NCBI GenBank assembly: GCA_034509495.1
Contig: CM067503.1
Span: forward strand, 22,778,671-22,842,670
Origin: Acestrorhynchus altus
Taxonomy: Eukaryota > Chordata > Actinopteri > Characiformes > Acestrorhynchidae
Direction: 5' to 3'
DNA: 64,000 bases
Shown: in pieces, positions 36,382-48,338 of the stretch
Layout of the letters: every line of letters begins with the position of its first letter
Numbering within the stretch: position 1 is the stretch's first letter
The notes under the pieces: generated by a model
What the model saw: only the letters and a program-made list of their open reading frames with translations
Database searches by the model: none
What the model was told of the DNA's origin: nothing
Translations under genes and position numbers: made by a program

Positions 36382-39300
36382 ATGTCCCGTTTCCTTTTTC
36401 GATTTATACCTTTTGTTTCAAAAGGAGCTGCTGTGAAATCACTTTTGTCTAAGAAGCGGTTTACACTGATTCAACCACTTTACACAACAAATGGTAAGAA
36501 TTTCTTTTTGTTACCTTAGCTAGTGTAGTTTCGGTGTCCTACACATTGTAGTGGTTTCATGCACCAGCACTGTTTATCTTCTTTCAGGTATGGTTTAATA
36601 GAATTACAGCGCAAAATGCAATAAATGTGTAGATTAGGGATATCAAGACTGGAAAGGTCTGAACTATTGAGGGAAAAACTCAAGGGAACTATTCAGGGAG
36701 ATACAATGCCCACTCAAGACACTGAAGCCAAAATAACTTTTGTGTTTTGCTGATAAAATCTAACATTAATTATTTAATGAATCCTGAAGTAACAGTTATT
36801 GGTTGATCAGAAACACTGAGAATGTGGGATTCCAATATCATTCCACTGATTTTGTGTATGTGTGCCAGGTTACAGTCAGAAACTGACTAGTTGTTTACTC
36901 TTACCATTCAGCAATAGAGGCTGAGCTAATAAAATACAAAACATCATCATGTTTTACATAATAAATGCTTGTAAAATGCATCCAAACTGTAACTTCTAGC
37001 ATGAAGAGAATGTTATAATGTAACTCTTTGAAGAAAGCCTTTCTAGATATGTTTCTACCAAATCAAAAGTTCCTCTTCAAGTGCTTTGAAATAAAGAAAC
37101 TGCTAAACATTGTTATGTTGTATGTTTTTTTATTCGCTCATCTTCACTCAGTCTAGTTAACCTTTCCAGCTTCATGGGATTCACAGCTTAAGAACAACCA
37201 GTACAACCAGAACAACTATATGAAGACCAGCCAGTTTACATAGTTTTTCGTGTAATTACTGAATGATAATAAGCAGGAATTATGTTTAAATTGGGAGTTT
37301 GTAGTGACACACTACTTTGTAGCTCAAACGAAGTTGATAAGATGTGTTTTGCAAATTTTGACAAATGCATGCAAAATATTAAATGACCTCTTGACTGGAA
37401 GAAATCAACAGACTATTAAACTCCTTTTCTAAGTTAAAATTGGGATTTTAGAATAAGGGAACCTTAAAGAGCCTTAAAAATGAAGTACAAAAATGAAGTT
37501 CAGTTCAGATGCCTCATTCTGAGTTCAGTTACACATGAGTTTTAAGCAGAAATTAAACACAACAGATTTTATTCACTACAAACAAAGTATAATTCACTTA
37601 ACCTTTAGAACCCTACGCCACATTTGTGGAACTTGTTTTTTTTTTTGTTTGACATATTTTACTAACCAAAAAATATTTATTGGAGACAGTCAGGATTTCT
37701 AGGAAATCCTAAGATCCTCAAATGTCTCTTAATTTTTACAAATTAAGTTTTAAGACTAAAAATCTCTTTACATCTTAGAAATTCTGTAGGTAATTGATCA
37801 TCCAGAGTATTTTTGAGCTGAAAATGCAAAAAAATATATATATTTTGAGTTGCTTGTCATAAGATTCACAAGGATATTTATAGGTTTAATAAGTTTTTCA
37901 AAATACTTAGAAGCTGGAGTCTGCAGGCAGGTCAAGCATGTACACATGAACAGAGCAGTAAACATACACTAAATGTCTCCTTTGTCGCTGGAAATTAATT
38001 CAGATGGAAATGGGTTTTCTGAAACTCTGATCCTAAGATTTCTAGCCTAAAAATGGCATGTAACTACCAGCTGAGTGCAGATCTCAGGTTCAGTCAGGAT
38101 AAACATAGTGATGTGTTAGCAGCCATTAGTTTTCCCTCTAGAGAAATTTAAACAAAGTCATTCAGAATGGGCTTGGTGTAGAGGTACTTTGATTTCTTTT
38201 TTTTTTTTTTTTTTACAATGGTGGTGATTGGAAACGGGTCACAATGACTACAACACAAAGACTATAACACAAACCTTGCTGTTTTATTTATCATCCAAAT
38301 AAACCAGTTTACATGTCTTATTTTTATGTAATGAAGATAACTGTAAAATAGTGGTCAAATCTGAAGACAATTTGTATAATAACTTGTACAAAACTTGAAT
38401 ATGAATATTGTAATTTGTAACTATTTGTAACTACTTTTCATGCATGTGCAACACTCTCCAGGTACCCTTCCAGCATATAAGGATATTAAAATATAATTTT
38501 CCTCTAAAAATATATTTCACATCAAAAATTTCCAAATTTAGGTATAAAGGTTTCTTGAGCATCAGGCAGAATAATAATAAGTGTATTTAGAACCAATTGG
38601 TTTGATAGAGTTTATCGAGATGTTTGATTTGGATATGTTTACACCACAAACATTTCATTATGAAAAAGGATTATTGGGCTTTAACAGTGAAAAGGCTGAT
38701 GAACTGATGTTGTGTTTGTGTTTGTAGATCTTTTATCACTGACACGTTATGATGAGTCTACAGACTGGCAGAAGAAGCTCACTCCAGAGCAGTATGTGGT
38801 CACTAGAGAGAAAGGCACTGAAGTGGTGAGCATGTGGAAACTTTACACTGAAAATGCTAAGCAAGTTTCAGTTGCTGCCTCAATTATTCTGTACGTCAAA
38901 CCTCTAAGGGTTTGCATGTGGGCCCATACTTCAGTTCTTCACTTTTGTTACTACAGAACTTTGGACGCTGGCAATAAACACTGATGAATAATAATAATAA
39001 TCAGAGAGTCAGTACTCATGAATACGTTTGAATTCTTACGCATGTTTCCTTTCACACAGCCATTCAGTGGAATATACTTAAACCATAATGAAGTGGGAAT
39101 GTACCACTGTGTTTGCTGTGATGCACCACTCTTCAGGTAAAAGCCTCCTTGACCTCTGTGCAACTAAGCATAAGTTGACTTCCTGATACCATCATGATCT
39201 ACTGTCCAGAACATTCTCTTTATTTAATTTGCAGTCCCTTTTAAAACCTCTCCGCTGTGTTGTTGACTTTATTCTTTTGCCCTCGTTGGAGTGGATCTCA

Positions 39301-40820
39301 TACAGTTTATGTACATCTGGACACCTGCTCATTCATTGTTCCTTCTGACTTTCTACTGCACAGGAAAGGAGCATTGCTGTGAGGATTTGATTGCATTTAG
39401 CAACAAGAGCATTAGTGATGTCAGAATGTTGGATGATCCGCATCCATAACTCACTCTAAAAGTACTAGATGGAGCACCATCATTGCACAGAACACAGTTC
39501 CTCTGGTCCACAGTTCAATGCTGAACAGATTTATGGCCTTCTACCCCACACATGGCATTAGACCTGGTGCCAATTGGTTTCCCCTTTCACAGTAGATGCT
39601 CTAATGCAGATGTCCTAATGCAGTTGTTCAGAAATCACAATCTGGCTCAGAGTCACTCAAATCCTCAGACTCACCGTTTTTCCTGCTTCCAACCCATCAA
39701 CTTCAACATGCTGCATATTTGCATATCACACACCTTGACAGATACCTTTCTTACCAGATAATCAATGTTATTGATTTCACCTGTCAGAAAGTTTTAATGT
39801 TATGATTGATCTGTATATCATCGCTGTCCAATGAAAAACGAGTATCTCCAAAAAGGCAACTGGAGAATGCAAAAATGCTCTTAACTTGGAAGTTAATGTA
39901 AAACAAAAGCAATTATAAGTAATTTTTGTGAATTTCTATCGGCCTACTCATCCAAAACTACTTATACAGAGAGCAGCTATGGGGTTTGAACCATGATGAA
40001 AACTAAAAACAAACAAAAATGGAGATACATGGTATTCACTGGACAGCAGCAATGCACATTAATGTATTGCAGGATTTTACAGCATTTCTGGTACTGACAA
40101 CATGTTTACAACATGGATTCTGATGAGAACATTTTTCATTAAAAATCACTTTGGATGGTTAATCAGCAGCTCAGAAATCTACTTCTAGATCTGCTGTGGA
40201 CTTTCTTATTCCATTCAGCTATTCTATCAGCAAAGGAACTGAAGTGTGTTAGACTCTATCCTTCACTTTTCTAGTCTTTTGGTGTAAAATGAAAAGGTAA
40301 TGATGAAGTATGTGCCTAATTGAGAAGCTGTAACTCCTTTTTTTTTTACTAAAACTATGAACATTTCCAAAAGCTCAGAATCGAAATATGACTCTGGCAC
40401 CGGCTGGCCCTCATTCACTGAGGCTCACGGGACATGGGAGAGTGATGAGAGTCACTGCAGCATCATCAGGCGCCCTGATAACTCAATGGGAAGCACAGGA
40501 ACAGAGGTCCTCTGTAAGCAGGTGTGTGGGGGCCATAAAGGTATTATATCTAAACTGAATTAAAACCACCTTACAAATTAAAATAAACTACCCATTTTAG
40601 GGACAATTTGGGTGTCCCAAGAGGTGTACTGGCAAGCGTCTACATATTTATGTATTTATAATCACACTCATTATGGATATCCCTATTCAAATAAAATGTG
40701 TTGTTGTTTCTGCAGTGTGATGCACACCTTGGTCATGTGTTTGATGATGGTCCAGATACATCAGGCCAGAGATTCTGCATAAACAGCGTCGCTCTGAACT
40801 TCAAACCCAGAGAAGTCTAA
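36382..40820 (+). CDS. msrb2: Methionine-R-sulfoxide reductase B2, mitochondrial (5 exons, complete)
   Basis: Coding exons: 36382-36493, 38728-38825, 39060-39136, 40374-40521, 40716-40820; sum 540 nt, 179 aa. The enzyme reduces methionine-R-sulfoxide in proteins, regenerated by thioredoxin. Residues 1-37 (MSRFLFRFIPFVSKG, then KSLLSKKRF) are basic, without acidic residues and amphipathic, a mitochondrial presequence. The MsrB fold follows. Zinc ligands are C87 and C90 (HCVCCDAP) and C143 and C146 (LCKQCDAH). SGTGWPSF and HLGHVFDDGP are substrate-pocket motifs, and C166 in RFCINSVALNF is the catalytic cysteine. All key residues are present. The exon 4 acceptor is set at AAAAG/C; a competing CTCAG five bases on would break the frame. 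armc3 is its upstream neighbour, as in human. Confidence 0.95.
39298..39815. repeat. Two MITE fragments in msrb2 intron 3
   Basis: 39,298-39,550 starts with ACACCTGCTCATTCATTGTT, found also at 24,215 in armc3 intron 3, where it follows an ACAAAAGTATTGGGACACCT end. 39,640-39,815 has TTTTCCTGCTTCCAACCCAT and TTTCACCTGTCAGAAAGTTT, the tail of another common fish element, also traceable at 53,520-53,600. No coding sequence. Confidence 0.5.
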
Positions 40821-41135
40821 TCCTTCCATCTAGCAGATTACAGAGGTTCCCCTGCTGGTGATCAAAGTTTGAGCTGTCACACGTGTGTAACATGGTCTTC
40901 TGCTGATGACAATGGAGTTTGAATGTGTAGAAGTCCTCTTTTAGGCTGATATCCAAAAAGGAGAAAGAGGGTAAAGAGTAAACAAATGCTGTGTTAATTT
41001 CTGTACTGTTCTATTGCCTTTCTCAGAACTGTAAGTAGTTTAGTGAACACTGCTTAAAATATGTACAGGTGTTTGTACAGTTACGATGTATCATGATTTA
41101 ACAAAACCTTTAAAATGGAGAGATGTGATTATGAA

Positions 41136-41141
41136 AATAAA
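41136..41141 (+). terminator. msrb2: msrb2 polyadenylation signal
   Basis: AATAAA about 315 bases after the stop codon; the first clear signal downstream. Confidence 0.65.
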
Positions 41142-41170
41142 TATAGGTTGTAGTACAGCTGTAACTGGTA

Positions 41171-41219
<49 letters not shown>

Positions 41220-41262
41220 CATCCATCCATCCATCCATCCATCCATCCATCCATCCATCCAT
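41171..41262. repeat. Compound (CTAT)n(CCAT)n microsatellite
   Basis: About 12 CTAT units pass directly into about 11 CCAT units, consistent with a single T-to-C change spread by slippage. Confidence 0.97.
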
Positions 41263-41263
41263 T

Positions 41264-41930
41264 AAAGAGGGGTATCCAAAGAGCTCTAATTTCTTCAGAA
41301 GGGATTTAATAAGATTTCAAAACAATTAGCCTGATATGGGCAGGTCAGGCTGTCCTAGCAAGTTCAGCACAAGAACAGATTGCAACATGAATAAGAAGTC
41401 TCCAACAATCCTACAATGTCATAATGGGACCTACAGGTAACTCTCAACACAGATGGCAAAATGTAGCATCTACCATCAGAAAAAGAACTAACAAGTTTGA
41501 TTTTCATGGGAGGTGAGCAAGGAGGAAACCCTTATATAAGACTACAGTTTGCTCTATAATACTTAGACAAAGAGCAGGACATCTAGACCAAAGTGCTTTG
41601 GACAGATTAATCATTGCTTATATGTAAGTTTGGGCACAGTAACAGAAGACATGTTTGACACAAACCAAACAGTATTCGAGCACAAGAACCTCATAGCAGC
41701 TGTGAAGCATAGGGGTAGAAGTGTCCTGGGACTGCTTTGCTGAAGCAGGGCCTGGAGAGCTCTCCATCAAATTAACCCTTATGAAATCTTTATTTTGTCA
41801 GAGGGGGCTTTAGGAAAATGTAAGACCGTCTGTATAAAGACTGATGCTGTATCAACACAAAGCTGAAAGAATTCTGTATGAAATCGTGGGAAAATCGATC
41901 TTCCAGTTGATGTCAGAGACTCAAAGATGT
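41264..41930 (+). mobile_element. Degenerate Tc1-like element
   Basis: Starts with a GGGGTATCCAAAGAG-type segment and carries transposase traces (KHRGRSVLGLLC around 41,706, and LHQINPYEIF). Many stops; the end is cut by the TTA repeat at 41,931. Confidence 0.5.
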
Positions 41931-41932
41931 TA

Positions 41933-41987
<55 letters not shown>

Positions 41988-42023
41988 TTTTTATTATTAT
42001 TTTTATTATTGTTGTTGTTATTG

Positions 42024-42090
<67 letters not shown>
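41931..42090. repeat. (TTA)n-(TAA)n palindromic microsatellite
   Basis: About 26 ATT-type triplets (some TTT) to 42,009, a short GTTGTTGTTATTG centre, then about 22 AAT triplets to 42,090. The two halves are complementary and could form a long hairpin or cruciform. Poly-Ile, poly-Leu and poly-Asn frames here are artefacts. Confidence 0.95.
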
Positions 42091-42091
<1 letters not shown>

Positions 42092-42094
42092 CTC

Positions 42095-43135
42095 AGAAAT
42101 CTTTGCCAACACCAAAATTCAAAGGCTTCTATATTTCTGCTTTCTTGCTTGTTTATTGTCCAGCTTTTGCAACTATACAGAACCACAGAGAAAACTATTA
42201 TCTGGATATTCTGAACTTTGTATCCAAAGACGGATCTTTACACTTGAATATTTTTTCATCCTTGTCTTATCCCAGTGACTGTCTGTGTTGAATTTCTTCA
42301 GTGCTGGAGCCTTTGTTTTCAATAACTGAACTGAGCAGGCAAAACGTATCCACCATCTCCACATCTGCTCCATCCATGGTAAAGCTGGCAATGTTTCCTG
42401 TCATCAAGACCTTATCCTTCTTCATATTGAGCTGAAGTCCCATCTTTTAACTCTGTTCTTTAACCTTTTTCATAAGGGCCTTCAGGTCTTCCAAACGTCC
42501 TGCTATGAATGTTCTGCATATCAAAGGTTATTGATGTTTGTTCCACCAATCCTCCAATCCTGCTTCTCTCATTATATCTTCCACATACTGGTTGAACAGG
42601 TATGGTGATTGTATTCAACCTTGCCTAACTCCTTTGCCAATGTGGAACCATTCTGTTTGTCCGTTTTCCATCCTGACCACTTGTTGATCAGTGTAGAGAC
42701 TCAGCGTTAGAATAATGAGATCCTCTGGTATTCCTATTCTCCTGAGTATGTTCCATAATCTCATGTGGTCCATGCAGTCAAAGGCTTTGCTGTAGTCTAT
42801 GAAACACATTTTGACCTCCTTTTTGAACTCTTTGGCTTTTTCAAAGATCCAGCATGTACATCTCCAATGATGTCTCTTGTTCCTTTCCCTTTCCTGAATT
42901 CTGCCTGCACATCTGGCAGTTTCTCTTGTAAGGCTCTAGTCTACATTGGATGATCTTCAGCATGATTTTAATGGCGTGTGGTATGAGGGAAAATGTGTGA
43001 TCATTGGCACACTCTTTCTAATCTCCTTTCTTTGGTATTGGGATGTAGACTGACCTCTTCCAGTCTGCAGGACATTGAGCTGTTTTCCATATTTGTTTGC
43101 ATAGTTTGTTCAGTCCTTTAACTGTACTTATCCTA
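42095..43135 (-). mobile_element. LINE reverse transcriptase fragment
   Basis: On the minus strand, FIDYSKAFDCMDHMRLWNIL and EWFHIGKGVRQG (42,615-42,809) are conserved reverse-transcriptase blocks. Upstream traces include a PIPKKGD-type segment near 43,040. Downstream, VLYSCKSWTINKQESRNIEA and FEFWCWQRFLR (to about 42,090) is the post-RT region. The catalytic aspartate pair is not recovered because the frame breaks after 42,615. The palindromic TTA repeat truncates the 3' side. An RTE/BovB-like clade is suggested by the IGKGVRQG context but is not certain. Confidence 0.75.
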
Positions 43136-43438
43136 GGAATCCTGGCTATTTATATTATATATAGAATTAATGTGGAATTACAGTTAATGTGGAAACTAAA
43201 TTCAGTGCAGCATTCTTTTCTTCTTTACTGGGTTGGCTGTCTTGTCCTTTTCCAGTAAAGCAATGTTAATGATAAACTCAGTGGGGTTACGTTTGTTTGT
43301 GTTGTGCTGGACTTGAGAAACACACTGCCCCAGAAAAGCAGATAACTGACAGACCAGCAGTGGAAAGCTCCACAACAGAAAAAGTTCTAAACACCTTTGT
43401 TTTCTGAATGAAATGGTGAAGATAGGTAGGCATTCAGG

Positions 43439-46400
43439 ATGATGCGAATCTGTGTGCGTGCATTGTTGCTGGTGTTGCTGGTGTTGGCTGTGTTTGAGTC
43501 TGTGGAAGGAAGAAAGACTCGACACAAGGGTAAGAAGAAAGACAAACAAAAGGTACAGCCTGCGGAAGAGGTCACACCAGCTAAGGACATCAACATCAAT
43601 CAGGTACTGTTACCAGTCTGTCAGTTATACAGTTATACAAAAAATTTATATACATTTTAACACAAATAAATCACCTTTAAATTTCCTCTGTCATAAATTG
43701 TTGAACAAACAATCCCCCAAGAAATGTTACACTATAATAGACATTGTGTGTCATTAGAAAAGCAGTGGGGAACCGTAACTGTTACAGCCATGCTTTCAAG
43801 ATCACTCCTCTGAGAGAATTACCAGCTGAATTACATGCTATTTTCACTGAACTCACTGTGTGTCTAAACATTTTTATCCTGTCCCTATTTGATATTTAGC
43901 CTGAGACATTCCTAAACCCAGCATTAAATTAGATTGTTGTTGGATTTTTATCCCAAAATCAGCTTCTCCAACTGTTGCGTCTAATATTAATGATGCTGAC
44001 TAATCGTGTGACCATGTGATTTAAACACATTGTCGTCCTTATGTCAGATTTTTTAATATTATTGACATCCTAGATAAACTACTTCAGTGCGCACAGAGCC
44101 ATATTTACACTAGGATACACAGTAAGATATGTGTATTTAATATAAGATATTTAATTCTTTAGATTAAATTCATCCCACCCACTGCAAATCAATGTGTGAT
44201 TGGTTGATTTCTCCCAGTTCTTGGTGTGAAATAATAAGTGAAATAAGAGTGGTGCTCTTAGAACTTGAGATCTGCACTTTGTGGGCAGTTACATGCTGTT
44301 TTCTAGGCTTCATATCTCAGGATGCGAGTAACCTACAGGCATGATACATATATCATAAGCTATAAGAACCTCTGCATGATCAATTTCCAACAGGATTTCT
44401 GAGATGTAAAGTGTTTTTAAAATGTAAGTAATGTAAATGTAGGCACAAATTTTGGTTAAATCCAAAGAGATATTTGAAATTTGTTAATATTTAGATCTCA
44501 AATGAATAGAAATTTGAGTAGACTCAAATAACGATATCTGGGTTCTAAAGGTTTTGTTTTTGTAGTTCCTGGAATTCATTAGGATTTGAGAATCCAAGCT
44601 TTTATGAAGTATTATTTATTAAATTCTTATAATAATATTTGTATTAAATGTATTTATTTTATTTGTTTTGACTGCTTCTACAAATCTTTCACACCAGTTC
44701 ACATCTTTACCTTTCTTCTGATGCTGATTCTGTTCTAGCTGAGTGGCAAGTGGTACCTGCTCACTGTGGCTTCAAGGTGCCAGAACCTTTTAGAGAAAGG
44801 CTTTAAGGTAGAAGGCACCATTATCACTTTAACGCCCTCCGCTGACCTCAGTTCTCCCCTCAAAGTGAGCACCTATACAAAACTGTAAGTACCTGCATTG
44901 ACCAATAGAGGGAGAAATAGGGCCATCACTCATATTTATACAATTTATGCTGGTACTGGTAATCTAACAGCAGTTTGATGAAGTTGTTTATTCTGGTAGG
45001 TCAATTAGTCCACAAATAAAACCACATATAAATACAGATGGTTTATCAGCATAAGCAGTTTTTGAATAGATATGTTTTTCAACAACCTTGACCATCAAAG
45101 ACCAGATTAGACTGTTTGTAACATAAAGCTTCAGATGAAACCTGTCAGCAAAAGCTGGTTCTGGTCCTGATTTATTTTAGATTTGCAGTCTTTATTCTCC
45201 ATATTTCACTTCACACTTATAGATAACAGTGCCTAACACAGTGTCAGAAATCACATAAGAAGGCCAATTAATGCAATAGAATATAAGAAGGGGTGTGTTA
45301 TTGGGAAATAACAGCATGTGTGTGATGAAGCAGAGATGAGCGTGAGTGTTGTATTTCATCGCAGCTCTCAAGGTTCTTTTTATTTGTCAAGCACACAGTT
45401 ATACAAGTACAACATGCAGTGAAATGCTTATTACGACTGTAAAGCAGCCGTGATGGCAGCAGACTCAGCAGCGCCATCTTATATCGAAAAAACCAATGTA
45501 GTATACATGAGGTATGATGGAAGAAAAAAAAACACACACCCACACACTCTATGTTGCAAGATTAGAATAGTTTAGTTAGATTAAAAAAAAAAAGAGCTGT
45601 GCATCATTGTGTGTTATTGCTTTTATACAATAGTTTAGAAAATAAGTAAAATAAGAAATTAACAAACTAAGCCAGTAAGTTAAATATGTTCTAATTTTAG
45701 AATTTCATTCTACTAAATTATGGTTCCTTAACTAGCATCTTGTTGCTATGTCACAGTAACAAACTCCACTCACTCACTGCACAGCCTGCAGTTGCTTCTA
45801 TTATTACTCAGTTCCATTTATTATTGTGAATTCTGGTTGTGATCTCAGCCACAGGGGAACAGGTTGAGCCACAAGACTCATGAGTCTCACACACATACAG
45901 GCAACGAAACACACACACAAGTTCACTAACGCATTTATTCACAAACAGTGCACAGGCAGATAATCCCCAAATCATAAACACAAAGGGACACTTCACTGAG
46001 CTACAACAAGCCCTGACCAGATCCACAGTTAACCAATTGAGTCTCTGTCTCTGTCTGTATGCCGAGGCCTACATTTTTTAACCAGTGGGCAGATTCTGTC
46101 TAAGCAGTTGCACCAAAGACCGTGTTTCTCTTATGCTCGCTCTGATTTTAGGCCTGGTGCAACTCCATCTTTAGATACACCGCATTGTCTTAATCAATTT
46201 ATTTTCTCTTTTGCTCAGGGCATTTACATTACTTAAGGAGTTATTGACATTGTTTATTTTACAGCAGCACTGTTCCAATCAGTGTTTGTCAAAAAAACAT
46301 ACTGTTGTCATGAGATACCAGAGTTTGAATGCTTCACAACATATCAGTTTGCATATTTAAATGTAGTGTAATAAAGCAATTAAAAACAAACAAACAAACA

Positions 46401-47304
46401 AACAAAAAAAACCCAAAACAAAACAGGGAGTTTGTGATTGTGAAATTTGTGTAAATCACAGCATGGGTTTGATGAAACATTTTGCACACATAATCAGTGC
46501 TGCCAAATGTAGATTTACTCACATGTAATACAGGTAAGGGAATGCTTCTCTGAGCTACAATGATCCCTGATTAGATCACCTGTTTACCCAGTCTAATCAA
46601 GTGTCTGTGTTCATAATCCTCCTGCTGAGCCAGCGAGTTAGAGCGAACCAGTGAGAGTCCTCCTGCAGCTGGCCTGCAATGAGGGAAGGCCGACAAGAAA
46701 CTGGCAGATCTACCTCCAGGTCACATTGGCTTAAATCATTTAGTTCTGTTATTTACTAGCAGTGCTGTTCAGTGGAGTGTTACAGTGTTTGTGGGGGAAA
46801 ACCTGCTGTTGTGATGAGATATTAGCTAGGTTTGAACTCTTTTTAACCAATCAGCTTGTGTGGTGAGAACTAAGTGTATAATAGTGATTATACTCCACAT
46901 GGTTTGAAGAGGGTGGTGATTTTGCCTCTGTTGTAATTTAATTTCTTAAATTGCACAACATTAACATAACCTTTATACAAATATCATCCAACTCTGTGAC
47001 TGGCCCAATGATTACTCATAGGATTTTTATTATTTGTTTTATTAAAAATATCAATTTTATTGAGAAATGTTTTGGTCTCTTGTGTTCTTCTGCTCAGCAC
47101 AGATGTTCTGTTCCTTTTTTCACCAATTTCCTCATAATGACAGTAACCACCCCCATCTGGTGAGCTGTTTGGTCATGAATCTTTTATGTAATCTTGAGAC
47201 AGAGAAATGTCTTTCTCATGCCAACTCTCATGCCAAATCATGCCATCCAGAAAACATGTCAGGGCACCAAATAATAACATGAGGAATGTTTATTTTGTGG
47301 AATG

Positions 47305-47402
<98 letters not shown>

Positions 47403-47933
47403 ATTAATGTAACACTGTTTTTTTGTGACCATCAAAGCAGAAAACAAAAAATCTTAGAGCCCCATCTGTTTTTGGGCTCTACTGTTTATATTGTGAGGCA
47501 GCATTACAGATTAGAAAATGCTATTTATATATATCCAAGGGATCCAAACAATACCACACTAGCAGTGATTGGTAGTTTTGATCAATAGTGCCCATATTTT
47601 CTCTAAAAGCCTATTTCACAAAAAATAGGAACACTGTGCTAATACTGGGTCGGGACCCCATGGGCTCTCAAACGAGCCTCAACAGTATTGGGGGCTTGGA
47701 TTTGATGTGATGTTGGAGACATTGCTTTGAGATTCTGGTCCATGTTAATTTATCCAGTCTTTCCACTCTTTTCCAGCAGTCCAGTTTTGTGAACTTGTGC
47801 CCACTGGAGTCTCAGCCTTTTTTTCTTTGTTTCCAATCTTTCCTGGTTTCATTTTTTTCTGCAGAACTGCTGCTCACAGTTTGTTTTTTTTATATATTGC
47901 ACCTTTCTGTGTATATAGAACTGTTGTACATGA

Positions 47934-47969
<36 letters not shown>

Positions 47970-48247
47970 CTTCTCTTCTTCTTTTGCTCTAACCAGTAAT
48001 TATCAGTGTTGGGAAATCCAGCAGCAGTATAAGACCACAAATAGTACTGGCCGATTCCTCCTCAAAGGTCAGTGACCCTCTGGATGCCTCTGGAGCTTTT
48101 GACCACTAATCAATCAATCAATTCATCAATCAAAATGTATTTGTATAGCACTTTTTACAAGTGATGTTGTCACAGAGCAGCTTTACAGAAATCAAAAGTA
48201 AAAAGGTGAAGAACACATGAACAAAGAATGAAGACAAACACACACGC

Positions 48248-48291
<44 letters not shown>

Positions 48292-48298
48292 CTATCAG

Positions 48299-48338
<40 letters not shown>

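Noticed and set aside
41779..42214. Poly-Leu, poly-Ile and poly-Asn open frames
   Set aside because: Translation of a TTA/TAA microsatellite; only the end VLYSCKSWTINKQE is meaningful, as LINE debris.
42615..42809. A host gene with a reverse-transcriptase-like domain
   Set aside because: Frame breaks on both sides and post-RT text downstream show a LINE fragment.
47207..47588. Ile-Tyr repeat open frames
   Set aside because: Reading of the (AT)n microsatellite.
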